DNA from: Cinnamomum chago
Lineage: Eukaryota > Streptophyta > Magnoliopsida > Laurales > Lauraceae
Assembly: GCA_038049695.1 (NCBI GenBank)
Contig: CP142455.1
Span: 27,069,501-27,133,500, forward strand
Direction: 5' to 3'
DNA length: 64,000 nucleotides
Below, one piece after another: positions 1-10,058 of the stretch. Every line of letters starts with the position of its first letter. Position 1 is the stretch's first letter. Under the pieces are notes generated by a model that had not been told where the DNA came from, made no database searches, and was given only the letters and a program-made list of their open reading frames with translations. Made by a program: the position numbers and the translations under genes.

Positions 1-1
1 C

Positions 2-1282
2 AGATACTCTATTCACCCGGGAAGCACCAAGATGTATCAGAATTTGAAGAATCACTACTGGTGGATGAAAATGAAGAAGGAGATTGCAGAATTTGTTTCT
101 AGGTGTATGACTTGTCAGCAGATTAAGGCAGAACACAAGAAGCCTCCTGGTTTGCTTCACCCGTTGGATATTCCTCAGTGGAAATGGGAGAACATCACTA
201 TGGATTTTGTGTCAAGGTTGCCGAACACCAGGAAGGGTAATAATGCTATTTGGGTAATTGTGGATAGATTGACTAAGTCAGCACATTTCCTGCCATTCAA
301 GACTGGTCAATTTATGAACAAGATGACTACGTTGTACAGAGACAATATAGTCAAACTACATGGAGTGCCTAAGTCCATAGTATCCGATCGAGACCCTAAG
401 TTTGTCTCTCGGTTTTGGTCTTCTTTTCAGTCATCTATGGGTACTCAATTGACATTCAGTACAGCTTACCACCCTCAGACAGATGGACAGTCTGAGCGTA
501 CCATCCAGACATTGGAAGATCTTCTCCGAGCATGTGTTTTGGATTTCAAGGAGAGTTGGGATGAAAGCTTGCCTCTATGTGAGTTTGCCTACAATAACAG
601 CTATCATTCAAGCATTGGCATGGCGCCATTTGAGGCATTGTATGGGCGGAGATGCAGGACCCCAGCATGTTGGGAGGAAGTAGGAGTTCGGAGTTTCCAT
701 GGACCCTCAGAGATTGCTGACTCCAGTGAGAAAGTCAGAATTGTTCAAATGAGAATGAAGGAGTCTCGTGATCGTCAGAAGAGCTATGCAGATAAGAGAC
801 GGAGACCTTTAGAATTCCAGGTGGGGGATATGGTGTTTCTGAAGGTATCCCCGATGAGAGGTGTTGTTCGATTTGGACAGAAAGGGAAGCTTGCCAAGAG
901 GTTTGTGGGACCGTTCGAGATCAAGAGCAGGATTGGAGACGTGGCTTATCGTTTGGTGCTACCGCCTGAGCTAGCCGGTGTGCACGACGTTTTTCATGTC
1001 TCAATGCTTCGGAAGTATATTCCAGATCCTACTCATGTGTTGCAGCATGAGCCACTTCAGTTACAAGCAGATGCAACCTATGTGGAGCGTCCGGCGCAGA
1101 TCATTGACACCAAGGAAGTGGTGTTGCGTACCAAGACTATCCAGTGGATCAAGGTTCAATGGGAGCATCACACTCCGGAGGAAGCTACGTGGGAGCTCAA
1201 AGACCAGATGCAGAAGGCGTATCCTTATCTCTTTCCCGATGAGGTATGTTTAAGCATTTGGGGGACCAAATGTTCTTTTTAG
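2..1282 (+). CDS. Ty3/gypsy chromovirus integrase plus chromodomain (3' end of pol)
   Basis: C-terminal part of a gypsy polyprotein; the frame is open from base 2, so the gene is cut by the window edge and the first ATG at 32 is internal. Seen in order: the last histidine-cysteine part of the HHCC zinc finger (His codon at 14-16, C-x2-C at residues 25 and 28 counted from base 32), the integrase core with D58, D119 and E155 (35 residues between the last two, the DD35E spacing), GPY/F-like C-terminal segment (GPFEIKSRIGDVAYRL) and a chromodomain-like end (WELKDQMQKAYPYLF). Integrase plus chromodomain is the mark of plant chromoviruses, most like the Tekay/Del lineage. No stop or frameshift interrupts it, so this is a fairly young copy. 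It ends 10 bp before the 3' LTR. Confidence 0.93.
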   Translation, partial: RYSIHPGSTKMYQNLKNHYWWMKMKKEIAEFVSRCMTCQQIKAEHKKPPGLLHPLDIPQWKWENITMDFVSRLPNTRKGNNAIWVIVDRLTKSAHFLPFKTGQFMNKMTTLYRDNIVKLHGVPKSIVSDRDPKFVSRFWSSFQSSMGTQLTFSTAYHPQTDGQSERTIQTLEDLLRACVLDFKESWDESLPLCEFAYNNSYHSSIGMAPFEALYGRRCRTPACWEEVGVRSFHGPSEIADSSEKVRIVQMRMKESRDRQKSYADKRRRPLEFQVGDMVFLKVSPMRGVVRFGQKGKLAKRFVGPFEIKSRIGDVAYRLVLPPELAGVHDVFHVSMLRKYIPDPTHVLQHEPLQLQADATYVERPAQIIDTKEVVLRTKTIQWIKVQWEHHTPEEATWELKDQMQKAYPYLFPDEVCLSIWGTKCSF

Positions 1283-1292
1283 AGGTAAAAGA
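1281..1292 (+). promoter_or_regulatory. Polypurine tract of the chromovirus
   Basis: A purine-rich run directly before the LTR start (TGTAAGG at 1293). By position it is the primer for plus-strand DNA synthesis. It overlaps the pol stop codon region. Confidence 0.6.
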
Positions 1293-2349
1293 TGTAAGGT
1301 CCGTGACTTTACTGGGTCAGTTGGGCTCAATAGCAGGCCTGTTGACCCATTTATTTTTATTATTATTATAATTAATTATATTTTAGATATTTAAGTGGGT
1401 TTAGGCTTTGAGTGAGTTTCTTTTAGTGTTAGAATAGTGTCTGCGAAGTTTCGTTTGATTTCGAGTTCGTTTGATCCTAGCAGGGGGGTAGTTTGCAAAT
1501 TAGGGAAAATTGAGTGTTTTCCGGAAAAATTCCTATCACCGTGATTTTGGGTTCGTTGTAAAGGTCTCGTCGCACTGATCATTTTTGTCTTCTGGCTCGT
1601 CGCGATCCGATGATCAGAAACCCTTCAAATGGTCTATTCTTTCACCGGACCCACTTAAAGGGCAAATTAGTCTTTTCCTCCCTCTCTTCTTCTTAAACAG
1701 GGATTAGCCCTAATCTTATTATCACTTCTGCAACGAGAGTTACAGCAGCCCTCATTCTTCCCCTTCTCTTCTCAAGCCCAGATCTCCCTCCGGGAGAGAT
1801 TACCTCCGCGATCCGGACCGCACATCTCCTTCCTTTCGATCTCCTTTCTCCATTAATACTAGTTGGTAAGCATTTCCCCATCATCAACTTTTCCATTCGT
1901 TTTCTCTTTTGTTTAGAATAGGTTGGATCATGATCTTTTTCCTTTCTTTCTTCTTCTCGGTGTTTTAGATCACTTTTGAGCGGGGTAGATTGTGGTTTTC
2001 GTGGTAGAGAGCTTCTCCTCAAGCTTTTCCAATTTCTAATCACCTTCTTGGTTGAGGCAAGTAGATATGCAATTATCTTTAATCATGTCTGTATTGTCTT
2101 CTTTTGATTGCAATGATATTATTGTTAGATTAACCAAATTCCAAGCTTATTGTGGGTATTTCATTGGGATTGACATGTTAGGTTAGATTTGTGGTTTGGA
2201 TTGGATTAAATGTTATAATGGTAGCTTTGGAAGTTTTTAACTTGATAGAATGGATGGAAAGGATGATTAAAATGGTTGGGGAGCATGGAGGCTCGTTTTA
2301 TGCAGGAAAAAGGAAGAAGAAAAACCCATTTTCGGGCTCAGCTACAGTG

Positions 2350-2432
2350 CCGATCGATCGGGCCTTCAAACCGATCGATCGGACTGAAATTGCTCTCAGT
2401 TAACTGAGACAAATCTCAGACCGATCGATCGG
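2350..2432 (+). promoter_or_regulatory. Three copies of palindrome CCGATCGATCGG in LTR-1
   Basis: Perfect 12-bp palindromes at 2350-2361, 2371-2382 and 2421-2432. They lie about 200 bp upstream of a long TATA-rich run (2636-2675) that is the best core-promoter candidate nearby. The arrangement recalls the palindrome pairs upstream of the TATA box in the unrelated LTRs at 15073-15200 and 40602-40712. A role as a protein-binding or promoter element is inference. Confidence 0.5.
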
Positions 2433-3938
2433 ACAATGAATTCTGACAACTTTGAAAAGGGAACTTAAGATGTTGACTGATGGACGTTTGGCCATGGCAT
2501 AAGTGCATGGGAATAATATAAAAAAAAAAGAAAGTAAACTCAGAAACGTTGAATGGGCTGGTGACTGACATGCATATGGGTATTGTTGGATTGTCCCAAC
2601 TGATGAATCGGACCGATGGATGGTGCGTTGCGCTTTTTATATTTATATATATATTTATATATAAATATATATATAAAGGGGCAAACTTCTATGGGCCATA
2701 ATTTCTGAACCATACGTCGGAATTTCGCGAGCCATATACCGTTGGAAAGCTCTTTGAGCGTAGAATCCAATGATATATGTCTCGTGATGATTGGGGATCA
2801 GGTAGATAGGTAGCTAAGGAGATTAATTATTTAGACCACTTTCTTGTTAGTAACGAGATTGTTGCCTAGGTTTGGGCCTTAGACATTGGAAACCATGAAA
2901 CCACTCTCACGTGACCATTAATGGGGTTTTGAAATCATAGCACGTGGCTTGGTGTGCTTCGATGGGTTGTCTAGGTATTCGTGTATTGTGTATGGTTAAC
3001 CGAATGCGTATGGAATTGAATCAATCGATGCTCAACATGATTGTACACCAAGGAAATTCTTTATAAGCATTGATTATTCGAATTTCCCACGCACTCCGTT
3101 AAAACACATATGGTACATGGATGACAACACTTGCCTAGGATTGGGTTGTAATCTCTCCTTGATTTGTTAATCGTATCCGTTGATTTTGTATCATTGTACA
3201 GTCTCTTGGCATAAAACACCTAATTAATTATGCAACATAATTCCTTGTAGAATTAGGACTTGGACCGTACTTAGAGTGTACCTTAGTACCCCGTGTTATG
3301 TAATTGATGAACATGACTGGCTAGACTGAAGGGATTACCATGTGATTGGTTTTGTCTTGTATTGATTTGAATGAGATAATCCCTACGAACATGTCTTGTA
3401 AATTGAGCTAGCCAGACTTGCTTGTCCTGGTCTATTCTCGTGTCAACACCACATTATTATTATTATTATTTGCATATCATGGCCAGCTGCAGTTTGGGGG
3501 TTTATTGATGGGCCGGTTACTCGGACATCGGGGTGGGCAGTCGGCTTTGGACGGCGTCCATGGCGTTGAATAGTTGGGAGCGGGCTAGGACCGTGCTACT
3601 ATTCCCAGGACCGGGAGCTGGGATCCCCCTGGAGTCGGACTTTGGTATCAGTAGTCTGGATATGATTGTTACTGGTACCCCGTGAGGTGGCTAGGACATC
3701 CACGGAGTCTCCCTCTTGTGCATTGCATTATATTGGTAGTGGTGATTGCTAGTATTGCTAGGGTTTCTATTTATGATCCTGATGGTTATTTATTCATGCT
3801 TTATGCCTAGATTCGGTTCCTTGTATTCTCTTGATTATTATACCTGTCATTACTCTTATACTTGATGCATGTCATGATTATTTATATATTGCTTATCTAT
3901 TGCTCAACATGTCGTTGACTCTATTCCTTGGTGTGCAG

Positions 3939-4045
3939 ACTCCTCAGGTGAGTACTACTACGAGGAGCAATCAGGTGAGGAGATCCCAGAGGATCTCCAA
4001 CCGGTTGAGGAGGAACGAGAGTGGCGTGCAGATGACGTAGAGTAG
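3939..4045 (+). other. Candidate small terminal exon inside LTR-1
   Basis: A splice acceptor-like TTGGTGTGCAG ends at 3938. An acidic reading frame follows to a TAG at 4043-4045, entered in phase 1. It contains EEIPED, a VEEE stretch, a W and ends ADDVE. The same position, phase and motif order (EIP-x-D, VE, W, D-x-DVE or DDVE) occur at 5865-5992 and 50334-50461 in the related LTR family. Expression and function are unknown; no start codon in frame is obvious upstream, so a spliced 5' part would be required. Confidence 0.4.
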
Positions 4046-4444
4046 CGTCATCATACCTGGCACGAGAGAGATTCATGAGGACTTCACTAGATTCTTTATT
4101 CTTTATTTATCTCTCGTTGAAACTTTCATATCATTGACTTTTTATTTATTTTAAATGGCCTTGATTAGTGGGAAGGCCATTGTAATAAATTAACTTCATT
4201 GTTTAAGTTTTATTTTATTCCTTGTGCAACTTTAACTAATAATGAGATTTATTATTCATTGCTTCAAAATTTAATATGCCTCATTCGTATGAATTCCGCA
4301 GTTTTATATTACTTGAGGTTTGAAATGCAATATCCTCACAGCGGACTTACGATCCTTGGGCCTAAAGGGCAAAATTTTTAATTAGCCCTAAAATTCACTC
4401 CCTGGATCCGGTTTATTCTCTAATCGGGTTCGGGGGACGTGACA

Positions 4445-6313
4445 CCCTAGATTATCCAGTGCACTCGATTGACCCACCAGGCCAGAAGGTCAACCGAGCC
4501 CACTACACATCAGGTCCACCTGGGGGTCAACCCCCAGTGTGCCATGTCGACCCAGCCCGTGCCAGGTCGACCCAGCACACTAGGAAACCCTGATTTTTCG
4601 GTTTTCAACATTTAGGAGTTGTGATCAGTTGTGGGCCCCATTGACCATCCAAATGAACATTTTTCAATGTATTAAGCTCGAGTCAACGGTGTGGCTCAAC
4701 CTTAACTTGCGGGGACCACTGATTAGGGTTTTGGTTGTTAATCTAAGATGATTTGACCCCTAAGAGTTCTCAATGATGCATGTAACCTCATAAGCACCAA
4801 ACATAGTATCATATGGCATCAGTGACTTCGTTTAGAGATCAAATTACCGGAGATGGACCTGAACTTGAACGTGGTCCATTACCTAGGATTGGACTGTTGT
4901 TATTCCCCGTTGACTCTCTTGTTGAAGTTCATACTTCACTCCTATTATTTACTATCACTCTTATATCCTTGGTATAGCTGTTAACTGTTAATTAAATATA
5001 AATGGAGGACCGAAACCTAGGATATCTTAGAGGTGACCCGTTAGTATGATTTGGAGATCACTGACCCGTGTCTGTGGCTAGGCGGGCCCTTATTGGGCCT
5101 AAGTGTGGAGAGGTGTACCTTTAGTTGGAAGAGGTAGTTTATATTGGGCTTTTAAGTCATGATGGATTAGAATGAACTGTTTATCAATAGTAAATGGATT
5201 TGATGCCTCGTTTGGACGGTTTTAGACCAGGCTATGTATTGATGGGCTTTGGTATGGATCCAACGAGTGGACTTGGACTTGGAATATAATCCATAGACTG
5301 ATTGTTGTACAGACCTCTTAGAGACTTTGTTAGGACCTTGTTCACGCAAGGCAATGCCTAGACAGACACAGACCCTTAGAGTTATTCTTGAGTCGGCATA
5401 GACATTCACTCGGTTGATTTAAGCTCAGTCTGTGGACTGATCATCCCCGGTAGGAGCTATTATGAGTGTTGAGGAGCTATCATGATGAGCTGTGTGGTTA
5501 AGACGGACGGTGTGATACCGTGTTCGGTCTTGAGTGATGAGTGTGATGAGTTGATGAGTGATTTACGGGATTAGTAATTCCCAACACTGGTGAGATTTCC
5601 CCGCCACAACTGTGTTCAGCATGGGAGGGCCGCGGCATAATATCCCGCGGTATTCCAGCTCGTTTGAATGTGCCATTTTGTAGTAGATTAGTTGTTGTAT
5701 ATTTATCCTGATTCCTTATGCTTATATTGCTCAACTGCCTAATTCTTTTACCTTGTTAATCTTCAATTTATACCTGTCTCTATTCAATTGATATATATAT
5801 CCTGTGTTATTAGTGTACTGTAACTTGCCAAATCTTTTAGATCTGACCCATCTTTGGTGCTTAGGCCTTAACCAAGAGATCCCAAAGGATGCGCTTGCGC
5901 TAGTAGAGGCGCCGATTGTCGAAGATTACGGATGGGGCCCGGCCGACCAGGATGTCGAGCCGGAGGGCGAAGATGAGTTACCTGGGTTTTGAGGGCACTT
6001 ACTTATTTTGGGTTTTGAGAGAATTTTGTAGGTGAGCCGGTTAGTTATGGAAAATGTATTAACTTTTGATTAACAACTGATACTTTTAACTAGACTGTAG
6101 TTCTGCTCACACTTTACTTATATATTGATACAAAATGCTTCCGCTTTATTATGCTTCCGCACATTTAACCATTGAGTTTATATTGGTCAAAAGTTTTAAA
6201 TTGGATATCACTGCGGGCCTACGATCTTGGAAGTTCTCGGGTTTTCCGGGAAGTAGCGCGCCAACTTCGGGTATTCGAACGATTTTATCGATATCTGGAA
6301 TTGGGGCGTTACA
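4445..6313 (+). mobile_element. 3' part of an older LTR ('LTR-X' family), split by the chromovirus
   Basis: Inverted relative to, and clearly homologous with, the right-hand solo LTR 50015-53889. It ends GGGGCGTTACA at 6313, the mirror of TGTAACGCCCC at 50015. Shared blocks include the stretch around the AGTCAACGGTGTGGCTC motif, a GC-rich block with CCGCGG near 5640, and the terminal ~120 bp. It begins abruptly at 4445, exactly where LTR-1 ends, so the chromovirus most likely inserted into this LTR and the rest lies beyond the window start. It corresponds roughly to 50015-51815 of the solo copy. Confidence 0.82.
5865..5992 (+). other. Candidate small acidic exon in the LTR-X fragment
   Basis: A TGGTGCTTAG acceptor-like site ends at 5864, followed by 128 nt to a TGA. 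The reading frame (phase 1) gives LGLNQEIPKD... ...WGPADQDVEPEG...GF. The minus-strand copy at 50334-50461 has the same length, acceptor, phase and stop. Counting by eye over the 132 nt from TTA-GGC to TGA there are about 32 differences, about 18 at third codon positions and no indels. This suggests, but does not prove, coding constraint. Confidence 0.45.
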
Positions 6314-6493
6314 AAAATACATATCCAAGCGTTTTTCATATTTGCGTCAACTAATGTAGAAGTTGATTTTGTCACAATAATTTTGGTGATGTAGCCACGG
6401 GTTGAAGTAATATTGATTTGACGCAAGTTATCTAGCTCCATGTAGCATTCTCTTCTTTGTAGAGTGTAGCAGAGAAGGGTAATGATAACTGAG
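6314..6493. other. Short unassigned spacer (old insertion target)
   Basis: No gene or repeat recognised. It lies between the LTR-X fragment and the Athila/Tat element and should have been continuous with 49692-50009 before that element inserted. Bases 6489-6493 (CTGAG) are its left target-site duplication. Confidence 0.6.
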
Positions 6494-6676
6494 TGATGAG
6501 TGTTAAATATTGCATATTTTACCCCTCATTAGTCCGAATGTTATCGGCATCTCATATGCATATCATTTGCTTTACACGGAGATTTTATCATTCTATCACA
6601 TTAATGGATTATCGGATTATTATGCATAAATCTAATTATTTGTAGCACATTTTTATGCAATTTCTCTTGTGTAGGT

Positions 6677-6823
6677 GGACCATTGGATCCCGAATTTTTA
6701 TTATTATTATTTATTTATTTTATATATAAAATATTGGGAAACTCCACTTGGCCGACTGGGGAGACCGGATTCGGGCCCGGTCCCCCAGGAGGACCATTGG
6801 ATCCCGAATCCGGTCCCCCAGTC
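6677..6823. repeat. Direct and inverted repeats in a replaced LTR segment
   Basis: GGACCATTGGATCCCGAAT occurs at 6677-6695 and again at 6791-6809. The arm GACTGGGGAGACCGGATTCG (from 6758) is nearly complementary to 6803-6823. The 3' LTR has quite different sequence here. It looks like a deletion refilled by templated repair, which is inference. Confidence 0.5.
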
Positions 6824-7198
6824 AGGCCATGTAGCATGACTGTAAAATATTCCATCCAACTCACCTCTCAAAAGTTTGTTGCAACCAAATCAAATTGAAG
6901 CAATGAAAAGCCTCCAAATCAAATTCAAGCAATCCATGTCAAAGCAAATGAGTCAATCAAAAGCCTTAACAATCATTGTGAAATGAAATGAGCCTATCAA
7001 ATGTCTTCAATGTTCCTATAAATTGAAATGTTTTTGTAGAGTGGGGGGGGGGGGGGGGAGATCCTTTAGCAAGTTAGTCTTTTTGCAAATTTATCTTTAC
7101 TTTTATATTGTATTTAGGAGCTTCTTTGCAACTAATTTAGAGAAAGAGTGTGTAATTGAAGATTATTAATGAAGAATTGAAGCTCTTTTTTATGTTTA

Positions 7199-7310
7199 CA
7201 CTACTAGAAACTTAAGTATTGGCATTTGAAAAAGCGGGCGGCCGCTTGTGGCGGTGGCTAGTGATACTTTTAGCGACCGCCGCAGGCAGCCGTAATAGCG
7301 GTCACTCCCC
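7199..7310 (+). repeat. CACTA-1 left terminal and subterminal repeats
   Basis: CACTACTAGAAAC is followed by GC-rich motifs GCGGCCGC, TTTTAGCGACCGCC and TAGCGGTCAC. Such motifs are the transposase-binding class of repeats in CACTA elements; binding here is inferred. Confidence 0.8.
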
Positions 7311-8472
7311 ACCACTGAAAAACACTTCTTCTTCAGCTCTTTCCTCCCCAAATTTTTTTCCCATCGCGCGCTCTCCCCTCCCGCGAAACCCTTCAGCCAC
7401 CTCCCCAAATTTTTTTCCCATACCGCGAAACCCTTCAGCCACGCCACCGCACCGGTTCCCCCTCTCCCTCTCTCTATCTCTCTCTCTGCACTGTGCCCTC
7501 CCACGCCACTGTCGGAGCCCAAAACGGTTCTCTCTCTCTCTCTCTCTGCACTGCGCCCACGCCATTGTGCCTCGCTCTGCACTGAGAACGGCGTAATCTC
7601 TCGCCCGAAGATCTTGGGGTTCGTCGGAGTCCAGACCGGATTCACATCTTCGGATCAACGTGCCGTGCTTCGGAGCACGTGCTTCGGAGCACGTGCTTCC
7701 CTTCCGACACCGACGGTCAGTGAGATCTTCCAAGGTAATCTTTTCCTCCACATCTGTTGCTATTGATGTCTTTTTTTTTTAATTGGTTCTCTATGTGTTG
7801 TGTTGTTCTGTGTCTTTTTGTGATGTGGGTTCTGTGTTTCTGTTGGAACTATGAAAACCCAAACATGTTCATGTGTGTTTTTGTTGGTAATTGGGGTATG
7901 GGGTTCTCTAAATAAATGGGTTTTTTGCTGTATGTTAGGAAATTTGTTCTGGGTATGTTTTCATTTGCTGTTTCTAGGCTATTTTTTATTGTGATGAAGA
8001 TCTATTTCAGTTTTTCTGTGATCTATGTTTTGTGTAGGGAAACCCCTTCTGTGGGGTTTTTTTTTTTTTGCATTTTCTGTTTCTAGGATGTTTTTTCTTC
8101 GTGATGTAAATCTGTTGCAGTTATTCTGTGACTTGTGTTGGGTGTTGTGAAATCTCTTCTGAGTGATTTTGCGTTTTTGTGTTTCTGGGCTATTTGTGAC
8201 TATTTTCAAGATCTTCCAACTCCCCAGCGCCCCACTGATTGCCATCGATCAAGGTGGGCCCCACACATCTACGAAGAGTATATACCCATTGGGGTATCAC
8301 GGGGAAGTCCAGGAATCAGTGATTTTTGGGCATTTTCTATTTGATCTCATGGATTCCACTCCTCCTCATGAGACAAACGTCCCTGTTCCCTCCCAATCAG
8401 GTTTGTTCATTACAAATGTGTGTTAGTTTCTCGCTCTGTTTTTTTTTCTTTTTTTGGTTCTCTTTTTGGACT
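7311..8472 (+). other. CACTA-1 leader region with exon-like pieces
   Basis: CT-rich sequence (7440-7560) then a GC-rich segment ending CTTCCAAG|GTAATC near 7733, a good splice donor. A second exon-like piece starts at ATG 8350, reads MDSTPPHETNVPVPSQSG and ends at a donor (CAATCAG|GTTTG, near 8400). A 14-bp motif (GTGCTTCGGAGCAC) is repeated at 7665-7695. It may be the 5' end of an element gene or of a captured gene; I do not recognise the product. Confidence 0.35.
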
Positions 8473-8486
8473 AGTGAAGCGTGATT

Positions 8487-10044
8487 TTTTTTTTTTTGCT
8501 GTAAGGGTAAATATATTGAAAAGAAGGGGGGGGGGGGGAGAAAGAAGAATACAAGGGTCATAAATTGAACCCCAAAAAACAAAAACCAAAAAAAGAGAAA
8601 ACAGAACACAACAGCCGAAGAACCCAGAGCACAACAAAGGCTCTGCTAGTTAGGCATTGGAGGTAATTCTGAAGGAGACAAAAAGAGTGCTGAGATGTAA
8701 GCTAACGAATGGGGATGTCGTCTGCTTCAGGGAGAAAGAGATGGCTTCAGTTAGTTGAGCTTGGATGGTGTGAAGAGAGCGCCTACAATTATCAAAAATT
8801 GCTTCATTACGAGCCTTCCATAATTGGTAAAGGACTGTGATGAAGATGGAAGCCATGACTTTGAAGCCTTTGGCGTCTGAATCTTTAGAGGGGGTCAACC
8901 AAATTGAGGATGCAGAGAAGCTGGTAGGAGGGGGAGCCCCTGCCGCTTGAAGAAGCCAGGACCATGTTGCAATAGCTTGATCACAGTAGAAGAAGAGGTG
9001 ACTAGTTGAGTCTTCTGCTGCTCTACAAAAAATACACCTGGAGGCAAAGGAAAAACCCAGCCTCTTCAGCCAAGTGTCTGTGGGGAGTCTGTTGTGCATC
9101 AGACGCCAGCCGAAGCAGTTGACTCTGTGCGGGGAGAGGTTGTTCCACATCAGCTTGGGCCATAGGAGAGGAGGAGATCTGTGTCTGATTCTCTGCCACG
9201 CCGAGCGCAGAGAGAGGTTACCATAGGGGGTGTCTCTCCAGATGAGGGAATCGCTGATGGCAATGTTTGGAGAAAGATCCTTGAGGAGAAGAGAGAGGTG
9301 TTGTTGAACAGGAGAAGGCAGGTGAGCTGGGATGGCCCAGGTTCCAGATTGATGAAAGCAAGAGAGCCGTTGGTCTCTTGGGAATGGATGACCAGGGAAG
9401 CAAGTGGAGATAGGATCGCTTGCAGACCAGGAGTCATGCCAAACATTAATGCTCTGACCATTACCAAAGATCCAGGAACTGCCTTGGTGGATGATAGGGG
9501 CAAGTCTGCGGATTTTCTTCCAGATGCAAGAACCATAGCTGGTGTTCTCCGAGCTCCAAATGGGACGGAATTTGAAGTAGCGGTTCTTAAACCATTTGGA
9601 CCAGAGGGAGAGAGAAGTGGAAGCTTGCCAACCAAGTTTGATGAAAGAGGCTGCATTAACTTCTGCAATTTTCCTGATACCCAAGCAACCTTCTGCCTTT
9701 GGGAGGGTGACAATAGCCCAGCTGACGTAGTTGGTCTTGTGGATGGAGGCATTACCAGACCAGAGGAAATGCCTCATAAGTCTCTCTGTCTCTGAGCAAA
9801 TAGAATCAGGCAGGGGAAGGATAGCAGCAAGGTGAACAGGGAGGCTGGAGATAACATGCTTGATAAGAATTAAACGGCCTGCAAAGGACAAGGTTTTGGC
9901 TTTCCAAGCAGAGAGCTTGGACTGAACAGCATCCAGCAAGGGGAGGAAATGTCTCTTTTTGGGAGTCCCGAAGCAGATCGGGGAGCCCAGGTATTTGAGG
10001 TGAGTAGACACTGCTTGAATGCCTAGAGTGGAGCTGATGCTTAG
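8487..10044 (-). mobile_element. 5'-truncated LINE insertion
   Basis: Target-site duplication AGTGAAGCGTGATT at 8473-8486 and 10045-10058 (14 bp, exact). The poly(A) tail appears as a T run at the left boundary, so the element is on the minus strand with its 3' end at the left. Only the last ~1.55 kb remains; endonuclease and the RT catalytic core are missing, the usual result of target-primed reverse transcription that stopped early. The exact duplication suggests a recent insertion into the CACTA. Confidence 0.93.
8650..10044 (-). CDS. LINE ORF2 C-terminal part (RT thumb and zinc-binding domain)
   Basis: The frame is open from the truncation point (10044) to a stop at 8650. The first listed start (10011) is only a GTG, and LGIQAV reads on upstream of it. 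Early part matches the region after the RT palm in plant L1-type LINEs (KYLGSPI, LSAWKAKTLSFAGRLILIK). The later part is the reverse transcriptase zinc-binding domain: SAWQRIR...LPTDTWLKRLG and a C-x2-C ... H-x4-C cluster (CIFCRAAEDSTSHLFFYC). No catalytic YADD core is present, so this is not an active enzyme. The frame is undamaged over about 460 codons, which again points to a recent insertion. Confidence 0.9.
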   Translation of the reverse strand, partial: LSISSTLGIQAVSTHLKYLGSPICFGTPKKRHFLPLLDAVQSKLSAWKAKTLSFAGRLILIKHVISSLPVHLAAILPLPDSICSETERLMRHFLWSGNASIHKTNYVSWAIVTLPKAEGCLGIRKIAEVNAASFIKLGWQASTSLSLWSKWFKNRYFKFRPIWSSENTSYGSCIWKKIRRLAPIIHQGSSWIFGNGQSINVWHDSWSASDPISTCFPGHPFPRDQRLSCFHQSGTWAIPAHLPSPVQQHLSLLLKDLSPNIAISDSLIWRDTPYGNLSLRSAWQRIRHRSPPLLWPKLMWNNLSPHRVNCFGWRLMHNRLPTDTWLKRLGFSFASRCIFCRAAEDSTSHLFFYCDQAIATWSWLLQAAGAPPPTSFSASSIWLTPSKDSDAKGFKVMASIFITVLYQLWKARNEAIFDNCRRSLHTIQAQLTEAISFSLKQTTSPFVSLHLSTLFVSFRITSNA

Positions 10045-10058
10045 AGTGAAGCGTGATT

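Larger units (their letters stand above)
1293..4444 (+). mobile_element. 3' LTR of the chromovirus (3.15 kb, 'LTR-1')
   Basis: Starts TGTAAGGTCC straight after the polypurine tract and ends GGGGGACGTGACA, so it has the TG...CA termini of an LTR. The 5' LTR and most of the element lie upstream of the window. Its last ~130 bp (CCTCACAGCGGACTTACGAT onward) resembles the end of the LTR family at 4445-6313 and 50015-53889, so the two are related subfamilies. The next bases (CCCTA, 4445-4449) should recur as target-site duplication upstream of the missing 5' LTR. Confidence 0.85.

Noticed and set aside
7196..7751. Several overlapping ORFs at the left end of CACTA-1
   Set aside because: They cross the transposon terminus and follow CT/GA-rich low complexity in multiple frames.
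9181..9795. 204-codon plus-strand open frame inside the LINE
   Set aside because: It is antisense to the zinc-binding RT domain on the minus strand; no homology or start context of its own.
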